A stretch of DNA of 64,000 nucleotides from Tetragonia tetragonoides. Lineage: Eukaryota > Streptophyta > Magnoliopsida > Caryophyllales > Aizoaceae. Location: contig CM076147.1 of NCBI GenBank assembly GCA_038025085.1, positions 41,910,766 through 41,974,765 of the forward strand, read 5' to 3'. This document shows positions 11,912 through 23,502 of this stretch, in pieces (position 1 is the first letter of the stretch; every line of letters begins with the position of its first letter). A program made the position numbers and the translations under genes. Under the pieces are notes generated by a model. The model had not been told where the DNA came from, made no database searches, and worked only from the letters and a program-made list of their open reading frames with translations.

Positions 11912-13016
11912 ATGGCATCAGTTCAACAAATAATCCCAGCTGAAGTAGCAGCAAAACTGAACGATGAGCAGAAGGCACATCTTGTGGAGATGATGAAAGA
12001 GGCTGAAAGCAGCCCTGAACGTGTGCGTACAAGCACTGAGGTTACCCTTCACTATTATTCAAACTTGGAACCATTTGCGGAGTTATATAAGCATCATGAT
12101 TGGGCTGGAGTTGCTGATGCTTATCCTGGGGCTCTTCCAAACGATGTACTCCTGCTACTTTTGTGCACCGTGTCAACATCCCTGGTGGCATCTCCAAGGG
12201 CGCTGTTACGTATTCTGCTGGTGGACGCTATTGGCTTGCTGCTTGGAATGAAAGAACTAACCAGGTCTGTCATTTTAACTTTTTAATTTAGAGGTGGCAA
12301 ACAGGTCGGGTTTGAGTCAGGTCACATTCGGTCGGGTTGTTTCGGTTTCGGGTTGAGAAATGCTTGTTCCTGATCTAGTTAGAGTGTTCGGTTTTGGGTC
12401 GATCCAACGGATTGAGCACTTATCCCTACTTGCAATTAATTTTAAAAAGAAAATTGCCTTGAATTTAAGTACCGTAATTCATCTTTTGGTTCGTCAAAAA
12501 GAAGGTGCAAGTGAATGGCGACCGAGGCATTCCCCGTTACGTCATCATGTTCGGACTCTCGTGTTCAATAGCAAATATATCAGACTAGTTGAACAACGTA
12601 CTGGTCCCGTCAATGTAGCACCAACAAGGGGCTAGTATATAGTTCCTAGAAGTTAGTAGACACAAGGCATGGGGGGAATGAGATTCGAGCCCATGACCTT
12701 GTTTTACCAAACCACTTAGGAGTAAGTTTGAACCGCTAGACCATCACCCTTATTAATAAAGTACTGTAATTAGCATCAGAGGCGAGAGCATGAATGCATG
12801 ATAAGGAATCTTATTTTGGGTTTGAATTGTTTTTGTTTGCAGGTACTCGTCACACTTGCTGAAGAAGGCCCAATTGAGTGGGCTGCAATCGAGAAGGAGT
12901 TGGATGCATCTGAAAGGTTTAGTGTCGCAGTGGACCCACTTACCGGAAAAGTTGGAGCAATGGCTAACATTGACAATGGCAAAACCTCTGCAGCCTTCTA
13001 CAATTTCAAGAACTAA
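11912..13016 (+). CDS. 23 kDa jasmonate-induced protein-like, copy 2 (one-base frameshift)
   Basis: Exons 11912..12264 and 12843..13016, with donor CCAG|GTCTGT and acceptor TTTGCAG|GTACTC. The N-terminal half reads well (LNDEQKAHLVEMMKEAESSP, EVTLHYYSNLEPFAELY, HHDWAGVADAYPGALPND). A missing base near 12145 (GATGTACT) then moves the conserved VNIPGGISKGAVTYSAGGRY region into the next frame. Exon 2 encodes EWAAIEKELDASERFSVAVD and KTSAAFYNFKN. The exons total 527 nt; one added base gives 528 (175 residues), the usual family length. It is a tandem paralogue of copy 1, same orientation and intron position, about 3.5 kb downstream. The two copies carry different one-base lesions. Confidence 0.82.
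12291..12435. mobile_element. Truncated hAT-like end with GGGTCGGGT-type repeats
   Basis: TAGAGGTGGCAAACAGGTCG resembles the termini of the complete hAT-like elements at 14685 and 55761 and is followed by CGGGTT/CGGTTTCGGG repeats. I could not find a matching right terminus, so this is a partial copy inside the intron of jasmonate-induced gene copy 2. Confidence 0.5.
12495..12755 (-). mobile_element. tRNA-derived SINE, minus strand copy
   Basis: The sequence is the reverse complement of the SINE at 18937-19231. It shows CAAGTGAATGGCGACCGAGG, then GTAGCACCAACAAGGGGCTA, then the B-box complement GATTCGAGCCCATGACC. It lies in the second half of the intron of jasmonate-induced gene copy 2. Confidence 0.8.
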
Positions 13017-13984
13017 CTCAGCCATATCTATCTTGCAACCCAGGGGCATTCAATATGTACTGTATTCGCGAGTATTTGCTAAACTATTCGCTTACATAAG
13101 GTTGTTAATGTTATGTGACAACGTACTCTAATAAATAAGTAATGTCCCTTTAATTAAGTTTCTTACCTATACCATCATATATTTCTCTTCGTTATCGCTT
13201 TCTGGTTTGTCTCAAATGAGCGAATAACCGCCCAAGTAAGGTTTCAACTCAAAACTAATTGGTAAAATTTTCTTACCTATTATAAACTAACTCAATGCCG
13301 TAAAAAGATAGAGTATATGAGACAAAAACTCAGTTCAACAACCTGATCTCAATGACTATTTTTCAAAATTTGGCGTGCAAGACTCGATTTGAAGAGAAGT
13401 CTAAAATCTGAGTCCCCCTCCCCTAAAATACTAGTAGTCACGGAAAATGGCATCACAACATGAATGCAAAATAGGGAAGATACTTTTTAACTTGGAAGGT
13501 GTTAATTTCCCTTTTTACTTAAAGAGTTAAGACTGACCTCAAAAGGCGCTAGTTGGCTATGGGATTTTGATGCATTCAATCATTCACAAAATTTTGTTTA
13601 AGACAACCGGTCTTACTGTAACTTTTTATAGGAAAGAGGATGATCATTTTTTAGTAAAATAAGGGTCACGGACCTTTACATTTCTAAATAGTGACCCAAT
13701 TTTTTTTTGAGTTGGTCTCACATAAGACTTACTCTTCAATCATATAATTGTTTTGTGAGACTCCTATGGAGAAATTGGACAAGGTTTGTGCATTCATAAA
13801 CCGAGATAAGATCATCTCCTACACTTGCTCTCCAATTCCTCACAAAGACCAAAAATAAAAAATATAGAAAAGAAAAATAAATTATGTTTTGTGAGGTATT
13901 GGAGTGAGTGTAGAAGATAAGTGTACGAGACGATCTCATCTCGTATAAACCATAATACAGGTGATAAAAACTTACTCTAAGGAC
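13017..13984. other. 3' flank of jasmonate-induced gene copy 2 and a palindrome-bearing repeat
   Basis: The first 150 bp are probable 3' UTR. From about 13600 to 13960 the sequence has GTCTCACATAAGACTTA and GAGACGATCTCATCTCG motifs. These resemble stretches at 29195-29220 and 63240-63430 and suggest an old DNA-transposon family. No gene seen. Confidence 0.4.
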
Positions 13985-13989
13985 TCATT

Positions 13990-14570
13990 GACTTGCTAGT
14001 AATGTAATGTAATGCAACGCAATGTAATCATTTTATAGAGCATATGAAAGTTAGAGAGGAAGGAGAATGATGGGAAATTGGAGATTGATTAAACCAACCA
14101 AAGTAATCAATCCTTAGGGCATCCCCATCAAATAGTTTTGTGGGAGAGCTTTTTGTCATGCCACATCACTAACCTATAAATCTCTCTTCCACAAACCTCC
14201 CCCCTCCTATTGAAAAAAAACCTTTTAAACCTCTCAAACCTGGAAAAGTTTCTTTAATTTTTTGCTTTTTTTTTTTTTTCCTCTCACAATGAGGTTTGTG
14301 GAAGAGGTTTGTTCTGGCAAACCTGCTTTGTGGAAAACCCCCTCAAACCTCTCTCCCTACCAAAGCTTTGAGCTTTTTGGCCTGCACAAAGCTCTCCCAA
14401 AAACCTTTGATGGGGATGCCCTTACAAAGGTTAAAGTTGAGTTATTGTATAATTACATTGGAGAGTGCAATCAACCTCACAATTTTCCCCTATCTCCTCC
14501 CACTCCTTCATTTTTCACCAATTCGATCCACATCTACCTTTTAAAATGATTGCATTGCATTTCTAGAAAG
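13990..14570. mobile_element. MITE interrupted by a second MITE
   Basis: The outer halves (13990-14116 and 14422-14570) match the uninterrupted element at 62395-62694. Both contain TGCAATGCAATCATTTTATA-like arms, GTAATCA and an inverted right arm AAAATGATTGCATTGCAT. The younger element at 14117-14421 sits in the middle. Confidence 0.75.
14117..14421. mobile_element. Tourist-like MITE (GGGCATCCCCATCAAA ends), nested
   Basis: 305 bp element with perfect terminal inverted repeats GGGCATCCCCATCAAA and TTTGATGGGGATGCCC and direct TTA at 14114-14116 and 14422-14424. Longer inverted stretches (AGAGGTTTGTGG/CCACAAACCTC) lie inside. Reading frames across it are not genes. Confidence 0.9.
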
Positions 14571-14684
14571 TAAACAAGTTATAATAGAACACAAAATCTC
14601 GTACCTCTCATACAAGTATAATAAATGCCGATATTATATTTGTATATAGAGGTAGTCTCACATTGAGCCGACCTCATTCAAGAC

Positions 14685-15358
14685 TAGAGCTGTCAAAATT
14701 TGATCCGACCTGAAAACTCGACCCATACCGACCCGAAAAGTCTGGGTCATGAACAAAGAATTCCAACTCAAAACCCGATGCATACCGAACCCGAAAAACC
14801 GATATTTATTGGGTCAAACCTGAACCCGCTCTGGGTCGACCCGTTGGGTTGGGACGTTCAAAATAAAACACCTCAACATGAGAAAAATGGATGACAATTG
14901 ACTTTATCATATCAAAATTTCTAACATATCAACTAACTTTGAGATTCATAATTTCATATTTCTCTTAAATAAGAGTTTTTCTATTACTTATGAAACGATT
15001 TTGACTAATTGTCATATTGGTATGGATTTTGATACTTCTTTTGCATTAGTAAAAACCCAATAACAGGTGAAAACCTTACGAAACATTTTTCAAGTAGATT
15101 AGAACCATATCTTTTATGTCTAATATTAATATAGTATGGCAATTTTTTATTTTAAAGCTGAAAATAAAATTAATTATGCAATTATAACCAAATTAAAAAA
15201 AATAAGTGTTCAACCCGTTGGGTCGACCCGAACCCGAACACATTGGGTCATGAACAAGCTTTTTCCAACCCGAAAATAAAACGACCCGACCTGTTAAATG
15301 ACCCGACCGAAAGTGACCGGACCCGAACCCGACCTGACCGACCTGTTTGACACCTCTA
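14685..15358. mobile_element. Non-autonomous hAT-like element with 8 bp target duplication
   Basis: 674 bp with inverted termini TAGAGCTGTCAAA and TTTGACACCTCTA, flanked by exact 8 bp direct repeats TTCAAGAC (14677-14684 and 15359-15366). Both subterminal zones are dense in GACCCGACC-type repeats; the middle is AT-rich. No transposase ORF. Confidence 0.9.
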
Positions 15359-15366
15359 TTCAAGAC

Positions 15367-16403
15367 TTATTACCTATATTATATATAGGGGTGCAGGGTG
15401 CTTGCATTTGGGATAGTTTTGACTTTTGAAGTTCTAATATTTACAAAAAGAAAAGAAACAGGAATTTGAACCGTCCATTGGCAATGGCATTAACCATCCA
15501 TAGTCCTTTGTTTTTCCATATTTGGGCGGTCTTTCTCTGTTTCACCAAAAAGGCCAACGTACTTCCCTCCCAATTGCCAAACCTTGTGTGCATTACGCAG
15601 TAGTTTTTAGGGAGGATATCAATTGAAGGATCTGGGAAATGGGCATACCCTAAACTCATTTGCTTTACCCAATTCCAATTTCAGGTACTATCTCTTCTCT
15701 CCCTCCTCTTCTCTCTTCTTGCCTTTTAATGTATCTATAATTTGTTGTTTCAATGTCAATTTTTTACTTAGACTATGAATAACAGTAGAGATGTCAGTGT
15801 TTTTAATTCCCCATATTTGCTTTATCTGATGCTTCTTTAAGGTTTGGCTCCTTCTTAGCTCTACATATATGTTGATTAAAGACCAAAATTTGATCAATTT
15901 TATGAAGAATTGCTGTTTTTTTGGTCAATCAGTGAATGTTTAGAAATTCTTGAACCTAAAACAAATAAAGAAGCTTTTTTAAGTGTTGGGTAATTAGCAG
16001 ATTGTTAGAAATGACTTTGCCAGGTGCCCCCCTCATTTGGGTCTCTCAATTTGCTTCTAAAGCTGCTATCTGATAGATCTACTATTAACTGTAAACTCCA
16101 AATTTTCTTATCAGCTTTTAGCACATTTAGATGATCATGGGTTAGTTGACCACAACCTAGCTCTATTCAGTGTGATTTGTGAATTACAAGCAATAATTTT
16201 ATAATTTACAATTAGGCAGTGGTTGTCCAAGTTATGTATGAAAAACTACAAGCAATAATGTTATAATTTACCATTAGGCAGTGGTTGTCTAAGTTATGTA
16301 TGAAAAACTGCAAGCAATACTATAGTGTAAGACTCATCTATTATTCAGCACTCAGCAAGTCAGCATCTTGTTTTTGGCCTCAGGGTGACGAACTAGGTAC
16401 GCG
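15367..16403 (+). promoter_or_regulatory. Upstream region and probable leader intron of the 16.4 kb F-box gene
   Basis: A donor-like CAATTTCAG|GTACTATC near 15684 and an acceptor GGCCTCAG|GGTGACG near 16383 suggest an intron of about 700 bp in the 5' UTR. Positions near 15660-15730 resemble 50865-50930 upstream of the related pseudogene (CAATTTCAGGTACTATCTC against CGATTTCAGGTGCTAATCTC). A 58 bp segment is duplicated at 16190-16250 and 16255-16310. Confidence 0.5.
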
Positions 16404-18243
16404 ATGGCTTCAACTTCCGAGGGTCCAAAACATTATCAGAAATTGAAGAATGAATGCAACATAGATAGGATTAGTAGTTTGCCAGATGATCTGTTGATAA
16501 ATTTGCTGTCTGTCCTTCCCACAAAATATGCGGTTACTACTAGTGTTTTGTCAAAGAGGTGGAGGTACCTTTTCAAAGAGTTGCATAACCTTGATTTTGA
16601 TGACTCGCTCTTTTTTAACCATCGCAAGCACGTTGATCATTCAAGGAACTCGATTGCTTTTAGAGGTTTCGTTGAGAAAATGTTGAGGTGTTGCAAGTTG
16701 TCAGATGTGATTGGATTTCGCCTCAAATGTGGTTCAGAGTTTTGTGGTTCAACAGCTTTTTCTCATATCTCAGTACTTGGGTACATATTGTATTGAGTCA
16801 TGGTATAAAGGAACTTGACATCTGTATTGGCACTTCTCGAGGAGTTGCTGTTACACTGCCAGCTTCAATTGCCACCTGCAACACTTTGTGTGTCATGAAG
16901 TTGAAGGCTCCTTGTGTATTATATATTCCTGAATCAGTGTGTTTGCCAAATATTAAGATCCTTCATCTCAGCAAAGTTTGCTTTCCAGATAATGACTCTG
17001 TTAGTAGGTTCTTCTCGGGGTGCCCGTTGCTTGAAGAATTTAAAACGAAGGAAAATGAGTGGAATAATGTCGATGTACTGTCCATTTCTGCAGCATCTCT
17101 TAGAAAGTTGAAGCTGGATTTTAGAGAGGGACTTGGTCAAGCTTGTAAGAGATCTCAGGTTGTGATTGATGCTCCGTTGTTAGAGTGGTTTAAATATGTT
17201 GACAATTTAGCTGAAAACTACACCATTAGAGGGTCGAATGCTTTTGTTGCAGCCCATTTGTATATTTACGTAGACATGGATGACTTTGAGGATGAATCCA
17301 CTGCATCCGACTCTGCACTGGCACTTATTGGGGGTATCTCTAGTGTGAAGCACTTGTTTATGTCAGATCATTATATTGAGGTAAGGTTTTACTGTCATGC
17401 TTAGTAAACTGTATGCTTTCTTCATATTGACCTCATTCTTTGTGGGGTGGTGTAGAACTGGACTTGTTTTTTTTTTCTTTTTACTTATTTCATTGTCATT
17501 GGCTTCTTTGATGTCAGGGTCTTATCAATGCTGTATATGAGGTGCCGATTTTACACAACCTAACTAAATTGGAGCTGGGTTATTCTGAATTCTTTGAATG
17601 GGCAACTGTGCTGCCAATTTTTTTCGAATGTGCACCTTATCTGCAAGTCCTCATCTTCCCAGAGGTTAGTAACTTAAACCAATAAATTTAATTTGTATCT
17701 GGATTTCGCATTATTTCCATTACAAACACGAATTAACTTTACTTCTTCATGTAGGGATTTCATCTTACTGCAGAAGAAGACGGAGAAAATGACAAGGCAG
17801 ATCCTTGGCAAAGACTTCAAGATGTTCCTTTATGTTTGAACACTTCTCTCAAAATCATTGAGGTTCACTTTTTTTTGGGTCTTCAAGAGGATATGAGGAT
17901 GGTAAAGTGTCTTTTAAAGCATGCCGTGGTTCTAGAGCAATTGATCATACACAGTCATTCATCTGGTCAGGGCAAGTCCCAGCTGAGGAAGAAAGTTGAT
18001 GCAGTGGGCAAGGGGTTCCAAGTCATGTTTGATCTCATGCATTTGATTCCTAACATATTTTTATGTCTATGTTTTCACTTTTCAGGTATCAAATTACTTA
18101 AATTTCCTCATCTTCTAACTTTGGTTACCTCTGAAAACATTGCCTATGTGGTAAACTGTGTTTGTCAAGCACTTGTTGGGACTCTTCTTACTGATGCCTA
18201 TTTCTGTAATAATAAACCTCCATGTTGCTACATATCATACTAA
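16404..18243 (+). CDS. F-box/LRR/FBD protein, frameshifted in exon 1
   Basis: Exons 16404..17380, 17518..17664 and 17755..18243. The F-box is at about residues 20-60 (DRISSLPDDLLINLLSVLPT, then TSVLSKRWRYLF). LRR-like segments follow (KLKLDFREGL, IDAPLLEWFKYVDNL). Exon 2 is LTKLELGYSEFFEW and exon 3 encodes the FBD region (LCLNTSLKIIEVHFFLGLQE). Near 16760-16772 one base is missing. The first frame stops at 16796, while homology (TWVHIVLSHGIKELDICIG) continues in another frame. The related copy at 51.7 kb has SAWLNNLSEIKQLDVCIG at this place, which supports a true frameshift. The C-terminal end beyond about 18000 has also drifted. The family serves as SCF substrate receptors; the target is unknown. 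Confidence 0.8.
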
Positions 18244-18803
18244 ATGCAATTTTCTGTGATTGTCAAAATCCAGTTTCTCCCATGAGATGTGCTATTGTAT
18301 TGTGTATGATAATTTGCTCTAACAACGACACTTGTTGCGTGATATGTTATGAACTAGAAAGCAATTGCAATTGCGTTCTTGGCTTGAATGCCAGGACTTG
18401 AACGTCAAGGAGTGTAAATTTTGTGAGCAACCATGCTTCTTACAAAAACTAAACATTTTTTCAGATTACAAGTTTGGTGTAGTCGAAATGTTGAACCCTC
18501 CAATGTGCTATTCAGTACATACGGTGATGATCTGTGTTCAATTTAGCCCATGTTTTCTCAGTTCAGCAAGTTTAAGTTGAATACTTGAATTCAGTTCAGT
18601 CACTTAGTTGAACCCTAATTCAATGGAAATAGAACTGAATCATATGAAATACAAGTATTCAAAAGATCAATTTGCTGTATGTTTTGATCCAATTCAAAGT
18701 ACGTTGATATATGTACAATATTGGATAAACGTAAATTTTCAAATCAGATGAATGGATATGCAATTATTTGATTCACTTGACTACGAGTAAATGATGGAGT
18801 ACA
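18244..18803. other. 3' flank of the 16.4 kb F-box gene
   Basis: Probable 3' UTR and intergenic sequence. A short TTCAGTTCAG-rich stretch at 18550-18620 resembles MITE interiors, but termini were not found. Confidence 0.4.
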
Positions 18804-19347
18804 TTGTCCCTCCCTCCATCACGAAATAACGTTGGTAAAAGTTGACTTTTGATAGTGAACTTTGACAATTATACATAGTAAGAAAATGATGGAAAAATGA
18901 TATCGTTAAAGTATCTTAAATGACAAATCTAACTATCAACAAGGGTGGTGATCTAGTGGTTCCAAACTTACTTCCAAGTGGTTTGGTAAGGCAAAGTCAT
19001 GAGTTCGAATCCCCATTCCCCCTCATGCCTTGTGTCTCCTACCTTCTAGGAACTATACTAGCCCCTTGTTGGTGCTACGTTGACGGGGCCACGTTCACGG
19101 GACCAGTGCTTGCGCTGGTTGTTCAGCTAGTCTGATATGTTCGTTATTGAACACGAGAGTCCGAACATGACGTAGCAGGGGGTGCCTCTGTCGCCATTCA
19201 CTTGCACTCTCTTTTTGACGAGAAAAAAAAAGACAAATCTAACTATTTAATTTTAAAATTATAACTCGATATAGATTTAAATAAAATAATGGCCAAAAAT
19301 TTCATAAAAAAGTCAATGTTTACTAATCTTTTTGGGATAGAGGGAGT
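18804..19347. mobile_element. Stowaway-like MITE split by a SINE
   Basis: The left end GTCCCTCCCTCC (from about 18804) and right end GGATAGAGGGAGTA (to about 19347) are the TIR type of Stowaway elements found at 29311 and 59700. The interior is split by the SINE at 18937-19231. Without the SINE the element would be about 235 bp, the usual size. Confidence 0.75.
18937..19231 (+). mobile_element. tRNA-derived SINE, complete copy with 15 bp target duplication
   Basis: 295 bp. A-box-like GTGGTGATCTAGTGGTT near 18945 and B-box-like GAGTTCGAATCC near 19001 form the Pol III promoter of a tRNA-like head. The body contains CCTTGTTGGTGCTACGTTGA and CATTCACTTGCACTC, and the tail is ACGAGAAAAAAAA. Exact 15 bp direct repeats GACAAATCTAACTAT flank it (18922-18936 and 19232-19246). 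Other copies lie at 12495 (minus), 23503 and about 30158. Confidence 0.93.
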
Positions 19348-19600
19348 ATTTTTTTTACGTTGTTGATTTTCCCTTTATTAATTTATTGAGAATATATTTT
19401 TTTTGTTGACTCTATGGATTGTTATTGAACTTTGTTAAATTTTGTTGATCATTGTTAATTTTATTGATTTTTTTTGGAATCAACAACTCTTAGTAAAAAC
19501 CTAAAAGGAGTGGAAGTTTTATGCAATTACAAATAAAAATGACATTAAGTAAATTATTATTGACCCCAGTCTTCCAAGATTAACCTTTTCAAATGAAAAG
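19348..19600. other. AT-rich spacer
   Basis: TTGTTGAT-rich low-complexity sequence, no gene seen. Confidence 0.4.
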
Positions 19601-19601
19601 T

Positions 19602-19893
19602 TAGGTTTTGTTTGGTTGGATGTCAAATAGCATGGAAAATATAAGTTTCATATAACTTGTTCAAATTTCATTGTTTGGTTGACCAACTTTCTTGAAAGTG
19701 TTACAAGTAAAACTTCCCTATGTTACTTGATTCCCATGAGAATGAGAACATGGGTTGCTTACGGGCTACATAAGTGAAACTTCCCATACTTATCCCAATT
19801 AAATTACATATTTGCCCATAAAAACCCCGTACTATGTAAATGGATGACTAATGAGGATAGTTGGGATAAGTAAGCTCTAACAAACGCACCCTC
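19602..19893. mobile_element. Probable Tourist-like MITE
   Basis: Left end TAGGTTTTGTTTGGTTGG and right end GCTCTAACAAACGCACCCTC are imperfect inverted repeats. The right end matches the termini of the 8951 family, while the interior (AAGTGAAACTTCCC repeats) differs. Confidence 0.55.
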
Positions 19894-21300
19894 AAGCCTC
19901 AAACCGAATCGAATTGGAAATCTTGGTTAACTTACCTAGTGGATAACCGATACCCCCTCTATTTAAGAATCTGCTACCCACTTTTCTTTTACATTCGTCT
20001 CAAAATCTCCAACCCACTTCCCTTTTTAATAGTAATATTTTGAGTGTTAAAGATTGATCTACCCTTACTTTTTATTATCGTCATTACTTTACAACGCTCT
20101 CTCATGTTAAAATAAGGGCAAATAAGAGTTTTACTAAAATTGATTTTGCATCCCACCACTACAAAATAAATCATATTGTGAAAAACTGAAAATGCCCTTA
20201 AAAAAAAAAGTGAAGATGGATTTCACAACTAAAAAGAGAAAAGAAAGGAAAGCCAGATGTCCATGGAGCAGTGGTGTTTGGACAGACAGTGTATCCATTG
20301 TTGGAGAAGCAAAAGATATGAGCTCTGTTTGTACAACTGGGTTCAGTTCAGGGCACGGCACGTTTACCCAAGTCGGCTATCTTTCATCATTTGCTACTAC
20401 ACTCACTAGACTAGCTCTACTGCCAGAAAGAAAGAACTCTCTATCCTTTTCCATTTCCAATTTTCAACTGCCGTTGAACCGTCCAACAAAAAAAAAAAAA
20501 AAAGATATTGTCTTTTCAAATCACATCACCTCTTTTCTTTAATTTATTATTACCATGGTACTTTTTCTGGAGATCATTTTCAACGGAAAAGATCTGAGCT
20601 TTATTTTGCACAAGTCTCTTCAACTTCAAGATTTTCAAGACCCAAAAGGATCAAACAAGCAAAGACCCAAGTTTTTTGACGAAAGAAAGATCAGGTACAA
20701 ATCCTTCACTTTTCCCATTAAATACTTCATTAAAGCTCTTTCATGCCATGAAAACCTAATGAATTCAAAAAAGAAGAAGAAAATGAGTGGTTGTTTGGCC
20801 TGTCATTGGTTTTTTATTGTGTTATGGACACTTTTAAAACATGGGGATGAAGTTCTTGCAACTTATTTCTTGTCATTACAAGTATAATCAACATTAATGA
20901 GATCCTTAAAACAGTTTTTAACCAGAAATTTCAATGAAATTTATGTTAACACTGTTAAGATGGTCTAAATGGGTTTATATGTTAAGAGTGTCACAGATTG
21001 TATAGTCTATTCGAAATTTCCTTTAATGTGCTGTGTTAGGTGTTCATATCTCTGTTTTGCATTCAACCCCTTTTTGGCAATTTTGTTTGGTGCTAATACT
21101 GGATTGACCCACAAAATGTTTAACCCTGATAATGCGGTTTAAGTTATTCTTAGACATCAATTTAGCATAGTAATTTGCATTGTTCATGTTAAGTGTTTTT
21201 TTTTTTTTTTTTTTTTTTTTCATGTTAAGTTGGTTAAGATGCTTTTGTATCAGATTGTTATGAGTATCCTGGTCATTTCTATCTCAGGGAAGATGAATAC
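19894..21300 (+). promoter_or_regulatory. Upstream region and probable leader of the 21.4 kb F-box gene
   Basis: No gene with a family signature. 20480-20510 and 21199-21221 are homopolymer runs. A plausible leader donor AAAGATCAG|GTACAAATCC near 20694 and acceptor ATTTCTATCTCAG|GG near 21287 would make a 5' UTR intron like those of the other F-box genes here. Confidence 0.4.
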
Positions 21301-21315
21301 TGTGTAGATATAGTT

Positions 21316-22974
21316 ATGGTTCAGGTCCAAGAAAGTATAAGATTCGTCGAAAATTGGGAGATGCACATAGCAAAGATAGGATCAGCGGTTTACCTGATGA
21401 AATTATAGGTCACATACTTTCTTTCCTCCCCAACTAAGTATGCTGTGGCTACAAGTGCTCTTTCATCTAGATGGGGGAACCTTTATCAACTTACTACTAG
21501 TCTTGATTTTGATGATTCGGTTTCTTCCAAATCTCTAGGGGGTTTGGGCAATGTAAGGAGGAATACCTGTTTCAGGAGATTTGTGGATATGGTATTGGCA
21601 CGGTGCAAGGAATCGCATATTAGCAAGTTCAAGCTTAAATGTCATGGGGATAATTTTAAGCATTCTTTGATTAGACATTGGCTAAAGGCTGCTTGTTTTC
21701 ATGATATCTCCAAGCTTGAGTTATCGATTCATACGAGTATCCCTCATTCTCTACCACTACAACTTTCGCATTCAACATGCCAGAATCTGGTGGTGCTGAA
21801 ATTGGAATCCAATTTTGTACTTTGTCTCCCAAACTCAGTGACATTTCCGCGCCTTAAGGTGCTATTCTTCAAAGAAATTATGTTCTCTGTTGATACCTCT
21901 CTAAATTTGACTATGTCACGATGTCCAATGCTTGAAGAATTGGGGATTGAAGGATGTGTTTGGGGTGATCGTGATTTTTACATCACTAATCCCTTGCTTA
22001 AAAACTTGTCACTTGATGATGGAATGGCTGGAACGTCTAATCAATTCGTTGGGTCTGTGGTTTATTTTGATGCACCGAGTTTAGTTTATTTGAAATTTTA
22101 CGAACCCTTAGCAGCAGACAAGTACCAGGTCAGAAATTTGAGTGCTCTTGTGGAAGCCCACATTGAGGTCTGTTTCAATGATGATGAATTCGACGAAGCC
22201 CAAGATCTTTGTAATGCTATGCTTGATCTTATCACAGGGGTTAGTAATTGTGAGCTCTTGCACTTGTCTGGCCAGTGCCTGGAGGTATAGATTATCTCCA
22301 AACTCTGTTAAAATTACTAGTACTTGCTATAAAGTTCACTATCATTTTGTATGGTTCATAATTGTTAGCCTTCTCTTTTATTGTTTGAAGGCTCTTGCAA
22401 GTGGTGAATATCAGCTGCCTTTCTTCCATAAGTTGACGCGGCTGGAACTTGGTCTTGGCTGTGATGTTAGTTGGAACGATGTGCTCATCGACTTCCTAAA
22501 CCACACCCCTTGTTTAAAAGCTCTTTCTTTTGTGGAGGTTGTGCACTGATAGTATTCTACTAATAATCTCGTTAAGAATATTTTGTGTGGATTGTTGCTT
22601 CATTGCTTGTTATATAAATTCTGTTTTCTGACCCTTTGTTTTCTTGGGGGTGGTCCCGTGGTGGTGATGATGGCTGTGTTTAGGGACTTGTGAAAAGGAA
22701 TGCATGGGATGAGTTCGACGAGGATGTCCTGTTCAGTGATGATGCAGTGCCTTCATGTGTTAGATCTTGCTTGAAGGTCATCAATATCGAATGCTTCAGT
22801 GGCTTGAAAGAGGAGCTAGACATCATCATATATTTCCTTGAGCACGCTATTGTTCTTGACGAGCTTATCATACATTGGAGGCAACCGAACAGCACAAGGG
22901 AAATCCTTTTCAAGAAAGAGTATATATCCAAGCTGCAAAAGGCCTCCAAAACTTGCTCAATTGCATTTAGGTGA
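21316..22974 (+). CDS. F-box/LRR/FBD protein, frameshifted in the F-box
   Basis: Exon 1 runs to 22284; exons 2 and 3 are 22391..22537 and 22684..22974, with GT/AG borders in phase. The F-box reads DRISGLPDEIIGHILSFLP from 21375. One extra A near 21431-21434 (CCCCAACTAAG) then creates an in-frame TAA. The frame carrying AVATSALSSRWGNLYQLTTS starts immediately after. The LRR region (DISKLELSIHTSIPHSLPLQ, LVVLKLESNFVLCLP) and the FBD tail (VRSCLKVINIECFSGLKEEL, KASKTCSIAFR) are well kept. The ATG at 21316 aligns with the paralogue's start but is also out of frame with the F-box by one base, so the 5' end may hold a second lesion or start differently. Confidence 0.78.
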
Positions 22975-23500
22975 TCTGAGCTTTTTCCTTTGCTGTAATG
23001 TTTTGAGCCTCCCCCTTTGTGGTTCCTTTTTGCGTCTGGTTTTGTGTATAGAATGCGCTTGGATGTGTGAGTAGTTGCAATGTTTTGTCACAAGAGCGCA
23101 CAGTGCTTAAACATTGTAACAACTTTCGACAAAAGCCATGATCCTAACCCTGGTGTTGCTTTCTCTGAGAGGCTCCTTCATAATTCTTCGCGACTGTATT
23201 TTTTACAAGTTTAATTTCCATGACCTACATAGTTATATAGCTATACAGGTTGTGAATGCTTTACGGTTTCATGATATTCTTAGCTCGTTAGCTTAAGCAT
23301 ACACACCTTTATAGTTCAATTTAGCAGCTATGATAAGATTCAGATCCATTTGTGAGAATGGGACCAAGAATTACAGTCTTCCTCATCTACTCCCAAAATG
23401 ATCATTGTATGTGTTAGCTAGTCCCAACAGTAATCGTCATTCGTCATGGTCATCCGAAGAAAGAATCAGAATTCCTTCAATGATGTTAACTACATACTGC
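22975..23500. other. 3' flank of the 21.4 kb F-box gene
   Basis: Probable 3' UTR and intergenic sequence; nothing else recognised. Confidence 0.4.
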
Positions 23501-23502
23501 TG

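Noticed and set aside
18945..19015. Functional tRNA gene
   Set aside because: A and B boxes are present but the sequence does not close into a tRNA and continues into a SINE body with an A tail and target duplication.
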